DNA of 64,000 nt from Bacteroidota bacterium (GTDB lineage Bacteria > Bacteroidota > Bacteroidia > Bacteroidales > UBA10428), in the NCBI GenBank assembly GCA_023442525.1, contig JAEZZA010000017.1, forward strand, positions 310,001-374,000, read 5' to 3'. The notes under the pieces are model-generated. The model did no database searches. It saw only the letters and a list, made by a program, of their open reading frames with translations, and was not told the DNA's origin. A program made the position numbers and the translations under genes. Of the stretch, positions 34,498 to 45,059 are shown piece after piece (the first letter of the stretch is position 1; every line of letters begins with the position of its first letter).

Positions 34498-37400
34498 ATG
34501 ATAGATCGCATTATCCACTTTTCTATTAAAAACAAGGCAGCTATTGTGATGCTCGTTGCCGGGATTATAGCCGGAGGAATTTATTCACTTACACGTATTC
34601 CCCTGGATGCCGTCCCCGATATTACAAACAACCAGGTTCAGGTAATCACCACCGCTCCGAACCTGGGAACTGAAGATATTGAGCAGTTCGTCACATATCA
34701 GGTTGAACTGGCCATGTCGAATTTGCCGGGCGTTACGGAAATCCGCTCGATCTCAAGGTTTGGCCTCTCGGTGGTAACCATTGTATTTGAAGATAAGATG
34801 GGGACTTACCTTCCCCGACAGCTAGTCAATGAAGCGTTGAATAATGCACGGAGTGAAATCCCCGAAGGCTTTGGTGAGCCTTTTGTCGCACCGATAAGTA
34901 CCGGACTTGGTGAAATATATCAATATACTCTTGAAGTCGATCCCGAATACGATACCATGTACGATGATATGGAACTTAGAACTATTCAGGACTGGATCGT
35001 AAAAAGGCAAATGGCCATGTTGCCCGGAGTTGTTGAAGTAAATGCTTTCGGGGGACATATAAAACAATATGAAGTGGCATTGAATCCGGATAAACTGGCC
35101 AGCATGGGAATAACTGTTTCAGCAGTATTCGATGCCCTTGAAAACAACAACCAGAATACAGGCGGCGCCTATATTGAAAAGAATCATCAGGCTAATTTCA
35201 TAAGAGGTGAGGGCCTTGCACGATCACTCGAAGATATTGCAAATACTCTGGTCACAAACCGGAATGGCCAGCCGGTTTTTATCAGGGATATTGCTGAGGT
35301 AGGTTACGGAAGTTCAACGCGGTATGGAGCTTTCACAAAGGACGGTAAAGGTGAGTCGGTTGGCGGTATCATTATGATGCTTAAGGGCGAAAACTCCAAC
35401 GAAGTTATACGACAGGTAAAAGAACGTATTGAACTCATTCAGAAGTCACTTCCCGAGGGTATACGGCTTGTTCCCTTCTTAGACCGGAGTAAACTGATTG
35501 GGAACACAACTTCAACAGTAGCTGGTAATCTGACTATAGGCGCTCTGATTGTTATCTTTGTGCTGGTGTTGATATTGGGTAACCTGAGAGGCGGCTTCAT
35601 CGTGGCCTCAACCATACCCCTGGCACTTCTTTTTGCCTTTATCATGATGGATGTCCTCAACGTTTCAGCAAACCTGATGAGTCTGGGGGCAATCGACTTC
35701 GGAATACTTGTCGATGGAGCAGTGATCATCATTGAAAGCATGCTGTTCTATTTACATAAGGATTTCAGGGTGGGTCAAAAATTAACCCGGACGGAAAAAG
35801 ACGATCTCGCCTTTAAATCAGCCAGTAAGATGATGAATTCGGCATTTTTCGGACAACTGGTTATCCTCATAGTTTTTATTCCATTACTGGCACTTCAGGG
35901 TATTGAAGGAAAGATGTTTATCCCCATGGCCATGACTTTCGGTTCTGCCGTACTGGGTGTAATTATTCTCTGCCTTACTTACATACCCATGATGGCTTCC
36001 GTATTTCTTGAATCGCCAAAGAGTGAAAAGAAATCATGGGGAGATATAATAGTGAAACGTATTGAAAGTGTGTACGTGCCGTTACTCAACCATGCCATTC
36101 ACAGAAGCCGGGTAGTGATTCTCGCATCATTGATACTTGTTGGTATTGCAGGCATAGCCTATACGCGACTTGGTGCTGAATTCATTCCCCAGCTTGATGA
36201 GGGCGATTTCGCGTTTCAGGCGTTCCTGAAGCCGGGGACTTCACTAACCGATGTAATAGATGCTTCAACCCGTGTAGAGCATTTAGTAATGGAAGAATTT
36301 CCGGATGAAATTCAAAGTATTCAATCGAGAATTGGCGTGGCCGACCTGCCTACCGATCCTATGCCCATTGACATTGCCGATATCTTTGTGACTCTCAAGT
36401 CCGAAAGTGAATGGACCAGAGCTTCTTCCAAGGAGGAATTGGTTGATAAAGTGCAAAAACTGGTTTCGGTTCTCCCCGGTATAAACTTTGAATTCACCCA
36501 GCCTATCGAAATGCGGTTCAACGAACTGCTAACGGGTATTCGTGAAGACGTTGCCATTAAGCTTTATGGTGAAGACCTCAATATATTAGCCGCAAAAGCA
36601 GAAGAAATCTCATCTCTTGTAACCGGCATACGGGGTGTAGGTGGTGTTAAAGCTGAAGCCGTACACGGATTACCTCAAATTACCATTCATTACGACAGAG
36701 AAAAACTCGGTCAGTACGGACTAAATATTACCAATCTGAATACCATTGTTGAAACAGCCTTCAGCGGAGGCGTTGCAGGTGTTATTTATGAAGGTGAAAA
36801 GCGCTTTGAACTGGTAGTACGGCTCGATAAAGAACACCGGCAGGGCATTGAGGATATCCGCAACCTGTATATCGATTTGCCTGACGGGACACAGGTTCCA
36901 CTTAAAGAAGTAGCCGATATCAATTATTATCCGGGACCCATGCAGATAAGCCGTGAGAATACCAACCGCAGGACTTATGTAGGAATCAATGTGAGCGGAA
37001 GAGATATAAAATCGCTGGTAAATGAAATCCGCGAAGTGCTTGACAGGGAGCTTCTGCTGCCCCCGGGGTATTACATTCGGTATGGCGGGGCATTTGAGAA
37101 TTTGGAGAGAGCTACCTCGCGGCTTACCCTGGTGGTTCCGGTTGCCCTTGCATTGATATTTATATTGGTGTTCTTCGCCGTAAATTCATTCCGGCAAACC
37201 TTAATGATTTACATGTCGATTCCTCTGGCAGCCGTTGGAGGCGTCTTCTCCCTGTATTTAAGAGGAATGCCTTTCAGTATATCAGCCGGCGTTGGATTCA
37301 TAGTATTATTTGGAGTGGCCATACTGAACGGACTGGTATTACTCAACGGATTCAATGAACTACGAAGAGAAGGGCATTATAAGATGGATGAAATAATCCG

Positions 37401-37617
37401 CATGGGATCGGTGCGAAGAATCAGGCCAATTATGCTTACGGCAATAGTGGATATCCTGGGGTTTCTGCCGATGGCTATATCCGGATCTGCAGGCGCTGAA
37501 GTACAACGACCGCTTGCCACAGTGGTTATCGGGGGTCTGATTACATCAACCTTACTAACATTGCTTCTGCTGCCGGTTTTATATAAAAAATTCGAATCAG
37601 AAAACTTGAATAAATAA
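34498..37617 (+). CDS. czcA: CzcA-type heavy-metal RND efflux pump
   Basis: 1039 aa, 12 predicted membrane helices and two periplasmic porter domains. The proton-relay helix 4 carries D400, D406 and E413 (AIDFGILVDGAVIIIE), the same D-x5-D-x6-E spacing as CzcA D402, D408 and E415. Monovalent-cation CusA lacks the first Asp. So divalent metals (Co, Zn, Cd or Ni) are likelier than Cu or Ag. The start is MIDRIIHFSIKNK. The membrane-fusion partner follows 2 bp after the stop codon. No outer-membrane TolC-like gene is present in the operon. Confidence 0.93.
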   Translation: MIDRIIHFSIKNKAAIVMLVAGIIAGGIYSLTRIPLDAVPDITNNQVQVITTAPNLGTEDIEQFVTYQVELAMSNLPGVTEIRSISRFGLSVVTIVFEDKMGTYLPRQLVNEALNNARSEIPEGFGEPFVAPISTGLGEIYQYTLEVDPEYDTMYDDMELRTIQDWIVKRQMAMLPGVVEVNAFGGHIKQYEVALNPDKLASMGITVSAVFDALENNNQNTGGAYIEKNHQANFIRGEGLARSLEDIANTLVTNRNGQPVFIRDIAEVGYGSSTRYGAFTKDGKGESVGGIIMMLKGENSNEVIRQVKERIELIQKSLPEGIRLVPFLDRSKLIGNTTSTVAGNLTIGALIVIFVLVLILGNLRGGFIVASTIPLALLFAFIMMDVLNVSANLMSLGAIDFGILVDGAVIIIESMLFYLHKDFRVGQKLTRTEKDDLAFKSASKMMNSAFFGQLVILIVFIPLLALQGIEGKMFIPMAMTFGSAVLGVIILCLTYIPMMASVFLESPKSEKKSWGDIIVKRIESVYVPLLNHAIHRSRVVILASLILVGIAGIAYTRLGAEFIPQLDEGDFAFQAFLKPGTSLTDVIDASTRVEHLVMEEFPDEIQSIQSRIGVADLPTDPMPIDIADIFVTLKSESEWTRASSKEELVDKVQKLVSVLPGINFEFTQPIEMRFNELLTGIREDVAIKLYGEDLNILAAKAEEISSLVTGIRGVGGVKAEAVHGLPQITIHYDREKLGQYGLNITNLNTIVETAFSGGVAGVIYEGEKRFELVVRLDKEHRQGIEDIRNLYIDLPDGTQVPLKEVADINYYPGPMQISRENTNRRTYVGINVSGRDIKSLVNEIREVLDRELLLPPGYYIRYGGAFENLERATSRLTLVVPVALALIFILVFFAVNSFRQTLMIYMSIPLAAVGGVFSLYLRGMPFSISAGVGFIVLFGVAILNGLVLLNGFNELRREGHYKMDEIIRMGSVRRIRPIMLTAIVDILGFLPMAISGSAGAEVQRPLATVVIGGLITSTLLTLLLLPVLYKKFESENLNK

Positions 37618-37619
37618 TT

Positions 37620-38834
37620 ATGAGAATCATTATCAGTTTACTTGCATTTGCACTCATCACTGTTGCCTGTAACAGAAACAAGGTGCAATCCGAACATGAA
37701 CATGAAGAGCGCGAAGGTACGGTCACATTGAATGAAAAGCAGTTACGGGCTCTGGATCTGAAACTGGGAACTTTTGAAATGCGTACCCTGACCACGGTAG
37801 TGCGTACCAATGGTCAGCTCGAAGTTCCTCCATCCGCCAGTGCAGATGTTACAGCAGTTATAGGCGGAAATGTAAAAGATATCCTGGTGTTTCACGGCGA
37901 TCGTGTAAACAAGGGCCAGGCCCTGGTAGTATTAGAACATCCCGATTACATAACCATTCAGCAGGAGTTTGCAGAAATAGCAGGAAATCTGGAATTTCTT
38001 GAGAATGAATATACAAGACAAAAAAGCCTGTTCGAAAGCAATATCGGATCCGAAAAAAACTATCAACAGGCAAGAGCCAATTACCAGGTTGCACTGGCAC
38101 AGTATAACGGACTAAAATCGAGGCTTGAGCTTTTGAATATGGATCCTGAACAAGTTTCAAAAGGCACAATTACCCGGCAAATAAAGATTGTGTCTCCAAT
38201 TAACGGATACGTTAACGACGTGACTATTCGTTTGGGAACTTTTGTACAGCCTGGCGATAAACTATTCATGATAAGTAATAACACCGAGATCCATGCTGAT
38301 TTCATGGTCTATGAAAAGGATATTCACCTGATCCATACCGGCCAGAAAATAAACTTTACAGTGGCCAATCGCCCCGGAGAAGAACTTACAGCTACAATAT
38401 TTGCTATCGGCAAGGAATTTGAATCCAATTCCAGGGCAGTACACCTGCATGCCCGCCTGGATAAGAATCCGGGAAATCTTATTCCGGGTATGTATGTGTC
38501 AGGACATATTCATTCGGGTTCCAGTCTGTCGCCCACGTTGCCTGAAGATGCCGTAGTCACTGACGGTGCCAAATCGTATATCTTCATAGTAGATGAACAT
38601 GCAGAACATGATGACCATCATGATCATGGAGAACATGATGAACATGAGGATCATGAAGGTGAAGAACATGGAATGACATTCAGAATGATCGAAGTATTAA
38701 CAGGTCAGAACGACGAAGGATATCTTGAAGTCAGAGTACTCGACTCAATACCCGATAAAGCTGTAATTGTTTTGAATGCTGCATATTACCTTCTGGCTGA
38801 CATGAAAAAGGAAGAAACTGAGCATGTACATTGA
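37620..38834 (+). CDS. czcB: CzcB-type membrane-fusion protein with His-rich tail
   Basis: 404 aa. Lipoprotein signal (VACN, Cys at residue 17), then acidic/His residues, a lipoyl half-motif and an alpha-hairpin (about 115-180). A Glu/His/Asp-rich loop at about 324-351 (DEHAEHDDHHDHGEHDEHED) probably binds metal before passing it to the pump. The DNA there is itself a run of GAACATGATGA-like repeats, so its length may vary. It completes the inner-membrane part of the efflux system with czcA. Confidence 0.92.
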   Translation: MRIIISLLAFALITVACNRNKVQSEHEHEEREGTVTLNEKQLRALDLKLGTFEMRTLTTVVRTNGQLEVPPSASADVTAVIGGNVKDILVFHGDRVNKGQALVVLEHPDYITIQQEFAEIAGNLEFLENEYTRQKSLFESNIGSEKNYQQARANYQVALAQYNGLKSRLELLNMDPEQVSKGTITRQIKIVSPINGYVNDVTIRLGTFVQPGDKLFMISNNTEIHADFMVYEKDIHLIHTGQKINFTVANRPGEELTATIFAIGKEFESNSRAVHLHARLDKNPGNLIPGMYVSGHIHSGSSLSPTLPEDAVVTDGAKSYIFIVDEHAEHDDHHDHGEHDEHEDHEGEEHGMTFRMIEVLTGQNDEGYLEVRVLDSIPDKAVIVLNAAYYLLADMKKEETEHVH

Positions 38835-38945
38835 GAAGGAAGATCGTTCTTAACGTCTTCCTAATTCCATCTTAATGCATCCTTAATCTCAACTGCCGGA
38901 TTTTGGGATAAGTTTGATAGGACAAGCAAAACAAAATGCACTCCT

Positions 38946-39332
38946 ATGAAACCAAAGACAAATCGATACATCGGTAGAATTAAACATGCTGCCGATGAGC
39001 TGCAAGCTTATTCCTTCACGGAATTTCAGAAAATTCTGCCTGTATATCTCAATAGCAGCGGCGTGTTTGATTATGCTTTCCTTGACAAATATTTTGCTGG
39101 TGAAACCGGTATGCCCATTCAGAGCTACTTTAATAGGGTGAAAGCTGAGAAAGTACATGAACTTCTCGATCATTACAGGCTCAGTCAGGTTGAAGTTGCC
39201 TACCAACTGGGATTTCGGAATACAACCTCGCTTAGGAAAGCAATCGGATCGCGAAAACAATATCCGATGACAGGAATCAGATACCGGAGTATGCATGGTG
39301 AACCTCCGAAAATTCAAGGCTACATGCTATAA
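38946..39332 (+). CDS. Short AraC-like DNA-binding protein
   Basis: 128 aa without a ligand-binding domain. Residues 40-95 match the first helix-turn-helix and linker of AraC proteins (FDYAFLDKYFAGETGMPIQ, then VAYQLGFRNTTSL). The second helix-turn-helix region is changed: SLRKAIGSRKQYPMTGIRY replaces the usual S-x-F-K-x-x-G-x-x-P-x-x-F. It therefore may be a degenerate, possibly regulatory, protein. Downstream of czcB by 112 bp. Confidence 0.6.
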   Translation: MKPKTNRYIGRIKHAADELQAYSFTEFQKILPVYLNSSGVFDYAFLDKYFAGETGMPIQSYFNRVKAEKVHELLDHYRLSQVEVAYQLGFRNTTSLRKAIGSRKQYPMTGIRYRSMHGEPPKIQGYML

Positions 39333-39504
39333 TTTTATAAATCTGTTTTTTAAGAAATGATTCGTGTATCTGATTCTTTTTTGTCATAAATTTAATCCTG
39401 TAATACTGAACATTATTTTCAATCTGGTTGTTATTCGCTTAACAATCGAAGTAATGCGCCACATTTCATGTGCAGACAAGTATTACAGTATTAAACCCTA
39501 AGCT

Positions 39505-40668
39505 ATGAAGAACAAACCTGTCTGTGTCTCAGTTTTCTTTTTTTTAGTAGTTTATAGTGTATCTTTCGCCCAAAACGACACAACACCGGTTCATCCGCAA
39601 CAAGTAGCAGACTCTGAAGCAGTTGTTTCATTTAATGATAAAGAATTTACTCAGCACGATGTACGTGCCGGAGAAAGGTTATTTTACGGTTTCCTGTCGA
39701 CAACGGAAAGATCCATTAACTGTGCTTCATGTCATAATACCAGCGCTATTGATACGCTGAACTGGAATCCTTCGGCCACTGAACTGGGAATGAAGTTCAG
39801 GGATATGGACTTTGATGCATTTAAAACAACTGTAGTACAGCCAACAGGCCAGGTAATGATGAGACTTCATGAAAGTCTGCAATTCGACGATGAACAACTG
39901 TTTCAGATTAAGAGCTACCTCACAAGCCTGGCAATAAGCGGAGAAGAACCACTTAAACCACTAAGGACCAACCGGATTATTTTCGTTTTACTGGTGCTGA
40001 TATTTGTCGGTGCCTTCATTGACCTGACGATAACACATAAAATCAGGTATCGTGCAGTTCATCTGGTATTACTTACAGTATCACTGCTACTTATTACCAG
40101 GTTTATGGTAAAATCGGCCATCGACCTGGGCCGGTCGCCTGAATACCAACCTGCTCAGCCCATTAAATTCTCGCACCTGGTTCATGCCGGGCAGAATCAG
40201 ACCGATTGTCTTTATTGCCATTCTAACGCGGAACACAGTAAGCATGCAGGCATACCCCCTGCGAATGTTTGTACCAACTGCCATGTATTGGTAAAGGAGG
40301 GTACTCGCAGCGGAAAATTTGAAATAGCGAAAATCTACCACGCGCTTGAGACCGGTAAACCTATCGAATGGGTTAAGGTTCATAATGTTCCCGATCATGT
40401 ATACTTCAATCATGCACAGCATGTGGTTGCAGGCAAGATTGACTGTGCGACATGCCATGGTGATGTTGCAACGATGCACGAAATTGTGCAGGTGAAAGAT
40501 CTCTCGATGGGATGGTGTGTGAATTGCCACCGCGATACCAAAGTCCAGTTCGACAATGCATTTTATGGCAAATACGAGCAATTACACCGCGATCTTCGGG
40601 AAGGAAAAATAACAGGTGTTACGGTAGATCAGGTTGGAGGATCCGATTGTATGAAATGTCACTATTAA
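39505..40668 (+). CDS. actA: Alternative complex III ActA, hexaheme cytochrome c
   Basis: 387 aa. Signal peptide ending SVSFAQ. Six CxxCH motifs: CASCH at 73-77 in an N-terminal mono-heme part, then after a membrane-like stretch (about 150-200) CLYCH, CTNCH, CATCH, CVNCH and CMKCH. In ACIII ActA transfers electrons from the Fe-S/quinol side to downstream cytochromes. The last heme motif lies at the extreme C-terminus. It is the first gene of a run of 11 genes with the same orientation ending at 51634. Confidence 0.93.
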   Translation: MKNKPVCVSVFFFLVVYSVSFAQNDTTPVHPQQVADSEAVVSFNDKEFTQHDVRAGERLFYGFLSTTERSINCASCHNTSAIDTLNWNPSATELGMKFRDMDFDAFKTTVVQPTGQVMMRLHESLQFDDEQLFQIKSYLTSLAISGEEPLKPLRTNRIIFVLLVLIFVGAFIDLTITHKIRYRAVHLVLLTVSLLLITRFMVKSAIDLGRSPEYQPAQPIKFSHLVHAGQNQTDCLYCHSNAEHSKHAGIPPANVCTNCHVLVKEGTRSGKFEIAKIYHALETGKPIEWVKVHNVPDHVYFNHAQHVVAGKIDCATCHGDVATMHEIVQVKDLSMGWCVNCHRDTKVQFDNAFYGKYEQLHRDLREGKITGVTVDQVGGSDCMKCHY

Positions 40669-40684
40669 TCACAGTATCACAGAT

Positions 40685-43639
40685 ATGAAGAAGTACTGGC
40701 GAAGTCTTGATGAAGTAGTTACCGGTCCTGTAGAACACGAAAAGGAAGTCACTGAATCGGCAGACAAAGAGAATGTCCTTGGTATGCTCGAAGGAATACC
40801 GTTTAAAATAGGTGCTTCACGCAGGGATTTCATCAAACTGATGAGTTATAGTGTTGCCTCGTCAGCACTGCTTGCGGCTTGCAAAAAGCCCGTGCAGCAC
40901 GCTATCCCTTATTTAATCCAACCCAGGGAAATTACACCCGGTGTGGCTTCGCACTATGCTTCAACTTTTTATGACGGCTCGGAATATTCACCTGTGGTTG
41001 TAAAGGTCAGAGATGGCAGACCTATTAAACTCGAAGGAAACAGACAGTATAAGTACACCAAAGGAGGTACTTCACCGCGACTTCAGGCTTCCGTACTGAG
41101 CTTATATGATAATGCCCGTATTCAGAATCCGCTGAAAAAAAACAATCTTATTTCATGGGATGATGCCGATAACGAAATTATCGCAGCTCTGAACAAGATC
41201 AGTAATCAAAATAAACAGATTGTAATACTCACATCAACCCTGTTCTCCCCTTCCACACTGAAGCTGGTGGATGATTTTAAAAATCGTTTCCCATCGGCCA
41301 GGGTTGTAAACTATGATGGTATTTCATTTTCGGGCATGGTAGATGCTTTTTATCAATCGTCGGGTATACGTGCCATACCCTATCCCATGTTCGATAAAGC
41401 GGAAACGATTGTAAGTTTTGGTGCCGATTTCCTCGGGACATGGCTCATGCCTGTTGAATTCGCCCTTGCTTATGTTCAGAAACGTAAAGTTGAAAAGGGA
41501 CAGGCCTTTATGAGCCGTCATATTCAATTTGAATCGGGCTTATCACTTACCGGGAGCAACGCCGACGAACGTATTCAAATCAGTCCTTTTGACGAAACTT
41601 CCATCCTGACACGACTGCACAACCTTATCGCATCAAAAACAGGCCGGGCACCGGCACCGGAAACATCAGCCGAACCGGATAAAAATCTTGAAAAGATTGC
41701 TGCGGAATTACTGAAGAACAGGGGGAAATCCATTGTGATTTCAGGCTCAAACGATATTTATAATCAAAAGCTGATCATTGCCATTAATATGATGCTTGAT
41801 AATTATGGCAACACATTCGATCTGCAAAGACCTTTACTCATCAGGCAGGGTTCTGATTCCGAAATGTCTGCCCTGATTAATGATATGGCTGAAAGCAAAG
41901 TAGGAGCAGTGTTCTTTAATCATGTGAACCCGTGCTACGACTATTATGAAACCGACAGGTTTATAAATGCACTGCAGACTGTGGAACTCAAAGTATCATT
42001 TTCAGGTTTCCCCAACGAAACGGTTCCCTACTGCGATTACGTGCTGCCCGATTTTCATTTCCTGGAATCGTGGAACGACTTTGAGCCCCGGACCGGAATA
42101 TTCAGCATTTCGCAACCTGCCATACATCACATATTCAATTCAAGGCAAATGCAGGACAGCCTGCTGAAATGGTCGGGCAGTTCAGTAACATGGCAGGAAT
42201 ATCTGAAAAACAACTGGCAGAACGAAATATATCCCGGACAATCACTTTATCCCGATTTCGACACGTTTTGGGTAAATTCTCTCAGAAACGGTATTTATGA
42301 AGCTCCATCGGGCAACGTCATATCCCTGAATCCACCTTCACTGATACCGCCTGATTCCCCGTCCACGACACCGGAAAAGCGTTTTATTATTCAGCTTACT
42401 GTACCAGTGGCGATTAGCTCGCCCTATCATTCGAACAATCCATGGTTGCAGGAATTGCCCGATCCTGTCACACGGGTCACCTGGGATAATTATGCTTCCA
42501 TATCGCCCCGGCTTGCCGGCGAAAAAGGAATTGAAACCGGTGATATGATTATGCTGGGTTCGGTTGAAATTCCGGCATTGGTACAACCCGGACAGGCTTA
42601 TAATGTGATTTCAATTCATCTGAACTATGGCCGCAAAGTTTCCGGAAAAGTAGCCGAAGATGTAGGTGTGAATGTTTATCCTTTTCAGATAATGAATGGC
42701 GAAAACGTTCAGTATTTCAACTACATTGAAGAACCACGCAAAACGGGTAAGAAAATTCAGTTTGCACTCACACAGACCCACCATACACTCGAAGGCAGGG
42801 AAATTGTAAGGGAAACCACGCTGAAAGAATACCGTGAAAAACCAAATTCGGGAAATGAAATTCACGAAGAATTTGAAGCCAAACATCAGACCCTTTATCC
42901 CCACAGAGAGTATGATAGTTTTCACTGGGGACTGGGTGTTGACCTGAATTCCTGTATTGGCTGTGGTGCATGCACAATAGCCTGTCAGGCCGAAAATAAC
43001 GTTGCCGTGGTTGGCAAAGAGCAGGTAACTAAAAGAAGGATCATGCATTGGATCCGTATCGACAGATATTATACCGGTATTCCTGAAGCACCCTCTGTTC
43101 TGTTCCAACCTGTAATGTGCCAGCACTGCGATAACGCTCCCTGTGAAAATGTTTGTCCAGTTGCTGCCACTACCCACAGTAACGAAGGATTGAATCAGAT
43201 GGCTTACAACCGTTGTGTGGGAACCCGCTATTGTATCAACAACTGCCCGTATAAAGTCCGCCGCTTCAACTGGTTTAAATTCACCGATAATCCCAAATTC
43301 GATTACAATCAGAACTCCAGCCTGGGCAAACTGGTACTGAATCCGGATGTAGTGGTGCGCGAACGCGGTGTGGTTGAAAAGTGCACCTTTTGTGTACAGC
43401 GAATTCAGGAAAAGAAACTCGAAGCCAAGTTGGAAAACAGAACACTTAAAGATGGAGAGGTTGTAACTGCCTGTGTACAGGCCTGTCCTGCCGAAGCTCT
43501 TACTTTTGGCGATTTGAATGACAAGCACAGCAACATATTCAAGTTGTATTCGAACGAACGCAACTATCATTTGTTGGAAGAATTACATACGCTGCCTAAA
43601 GTTGGCTATTTGACCAAGGTTCGAAACACAGAAGCATAA
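40685..43639 (+). CDS. actB: Alternative complex III ActB, Fe-S/molybdopterin-fold protein
   Basis: 984 aa, TAT-variant signal SRRDFIKLMSYSVASS near residue 46. Residues 65-700 have the molybdopterin-oxidoreductase fold, which in ACIII has no cofactor. The C-terminal quarter holds four Fe-S clusters: CIGCGACTIACQ (about 756-767), CQHCDNAPCENVCP, CVGTRYCINNCP and CTFCVQR with CVQACP. Electrons pass from the quinol site through this chain to ActA. Gap to actA 16 bp and to actC 7 bp. Confidence 0.95.
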   Translation: MKKYWRSLDEVVTGPVEHEKEVTESADKENVLGMLEGIPFKIGASRRDFIKLMSYSVASSALLAACKKPVQHAIPYLIQPREITPGVASHYASTFYDGSEYSPVVVKVRDGRPIKLEGNRQYKYTKGGTSPRLQASVLSLYDNARIQNPLKKNNLISWDDADNEIIAALNKISNQNKQIVILTSTLFSPSTLKLVDDFKNRFPSARVVNYDGISFSGMVDAFYQSSGIRAIPYPMFDKAETIVSFGADFLGTWLMPVEFALAYVQKRKVEKGQAFMSRHIQFESGLSLTGSNADERIQISPFDETSILTRLHNLIASKTGRAPAPETSAEPDKNLEKIAAELLKNRGKSIVISGSNDIYNQKLIIAINMMLDNYGNTFDLQRPLLIRQGSDSEMSALINDMAESKVGAVFFNHVNPCYDYYETDRFINALQTVELKVSFSGFPNETVPYCDYVLPDFHFLESWNDFEPRTGIFSISQPAIHHIFNSRQMQDSLLKWSGSSVTWQEYLKNNWQNEIYPGQSLYPDFDTFWVNSLRNGIYEAPSGNVISLNPPSLIPPDSPSTTPEKRFIIQLTVPVAISSPYHSNNPWLQELPDPVTRVTWDNYASISPRLAGEKGIETGDMIMLGSVEIPALVQPGQAYNVISIHLNYGRKVSGKVAEDVGVNVYPFQIMNGENVQYFNYIEEPRKTGKKIQFALTQTHHTLEGREIVRETTLKEYREKPNSGNEIHEEFEAKHQTLYPHREYDSFHWGLGVDLNSCIGCGACTIACQAENNVAVVGKEQVTKRRIMHWIRIDRYYTGIPEAPSVLFQPVMCQHCDNAPCENVCPVAATTHSNEGLNQMAYNRCVGTRYCINNCPYKVRRFNWFKFTDNPKFDYNQNSSLGKLVLNPDVVVRERGVVEKCTFCVQRIQEKKLEAKLENRTLKDGEVVTACVQACPAEALTFGDLNDKHSNIFKLYSNERNYHLLEELHTLPKVGYLTKVRNTEA

Positions 43640-43646
43640 CAGTATA

Positions 43647-45059
43647 ATGGATAACCTGAAAATCAGAGGTAACCTTATATTAGGTAATAAGAAGTTCGGA
43701 GATATAACAAACGACATTCTCCGTCCCATTGAGGCTCCGGCGCCCAGATGGTGGTATATTGCCATGGCCATCGCCACCGGTGCCACAATCTGGGGTGTAT
43801 ATTCCATGTATCTGACCGTGCGCTACGGTATCGGTATGTGGAATCTGAACAACAGCGTGGGATGGGGCTGGGATATCATCAACTTCGTTTGGTGGATAGG
43901 TATCGGCCATGCAGGAACAGCGTTTTCGATTTTCCTGCTCGTACTCAGGCAGAAATGGCGTACTTCAATCAACCGTGCGGCCGAAGCCATGACTGTATTT
44001 GCCGTACTTTGCGCGGCATTATTCCCCGCACTGCACATGGGACGTATATGGAATGCATTTTTCATCTTTCCCTATCCTAACACCCGCGGGCCATTATGGG
44101 TAAATTACAACTCACCTCTGTTCTGGGATTTTACTGCCATTTCGGCTTATCTTCTGATCTCAGCATCATTCTGGTATATGGGTATGCTTCCGGATTTCGG
44201 GACAATACGCGATCGCACTAAATCAAAGATCCGTAAAGCAGTTTATGGATTCTTTGCCATGGGATGGTCGGGATCGTCGGGAAACTGGCAACGATTCGAA
44301 GCACTGGCTTTTGTATTGAGCGGACTTGCTGCAGTACTTGTGGTATCGGTACACTCCATAGTGTCAACCGACTTTGCTTCATCAGTTATTCCAGGATGGC
44401 ATACAACCATTTTCCCGCCATATTTTGTTGTTGGGGCCATATTTTCAGGATTTGCGATGGTAATGACACTGATGATCCTGATACGTGTGCTTTATAAACT
44501 GGGCGACTATATTACAGATTCGCATTTGCAGGCAACGGCCAAAATTCTGACGTTTGTGAGCCTTATCATGGGCACAGCATATCTTACAGAAATTTTCATC
44601 GCCTGGTATTCTGGCAACAAATATGAGTTGTTTACCTTCTTTCACAACCGGATAACGGGTGATTTCGCTCCTCAGTTCTGGATCATGTTTACATGCAATG
44701 CCCTCATACCCCAATTGATGTGGATTAAAAAAGTAAGGAGCAATCTGCTGCTATTGTTCCTTATATCGCTTGTGATCAATGTAGGTATGTGGTTTGAAAG
44801 ATATAATATAATTGTAACCAGCCTGGCAAAAGATTATCTGCCGTCAAGTTGGTCGGATTACAGTCCTTCCATTGTTGAAGTCGGTGTTTTCGTTGGTACG
44901 CTGGGAATCTTTGCTACCGGTATCCTGCTATTTTTCAGGTACATTCCCATGATGGCCATCAGCGAACTTAAAACTGTCCTTCATACGGGTGAAAGCAATG
45001 TGCATTCCGTGAAAAATGCGGAAGCCAGAAAAGTTGTTACTCAAAATATGACGAAATGA
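43647..45059 (+). CDS. actC: Alternative complex III ActC, NrfD-like membrane subunit
   Basis: 470 aa, NrfD/PsrC family with about ten membrane helices; the quinol is oxidised at its periplasmic side. Visible are EAPAPRWWYIA near residue 30, VGWGWDIINFVWWIGIGHAG and WPALHMGRIW-like ALHMGRIWNAFF. The stop overlaps the actD start (ATGA). It has the usual length. Confidence 0.95.
   Translation: MDNLKIRGNLILGNKKFGDITNDILRPIEAPAPRWWYIAMAIATGATIWGVYSMYLTVRYGIGMWNLNNSVGWGWDIINFVWWIGIGHAGTAFSIFLLVLRQKWRTSINRAAEAMTVFAVLCAALFPALHMGRIWNAFFIFPYPNTRGPLWVNYNSPLFWDFTAISAYLLISASFWYMGMLPDFGTIRDRTKSKIRKAVYGFFAMGWSGSSGNWQRFEALAFVLSGLAAVLVVSVHSIVSTDFASSVIPGWHTTIFPPYFVVGAIFSGFAMVMTLMILIRVLYKLGDYITDSHLQATAKILTFVSLIMGTAYLTEIFIAWYSGNKYELFTFFHNRITGDFAPQFWIMFTCNALIPQLMWIKKVRSNLLLLFLISLVINVGMWFERYNIIVTSLAKDYLPSSWSDYSPSIVEVGVFVGTLGIFATGILLFFRYIPMMAISELKTVLHTGESNVHSVKNAEARKVVTQNMTK

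Noticed and set aside
39400..39486. Inverted GTAATAC/GTATTAC pair upstream of actA
   Set aside because: Arms are 73 nt apart and AT-rich, so a chance match is likely.
42611..43570. 319-aa ORF on the minus strand
   Set aside because: Antisense to the Fe-S domain of ActB, no family motifs; a shadow of the strongly coding strand.
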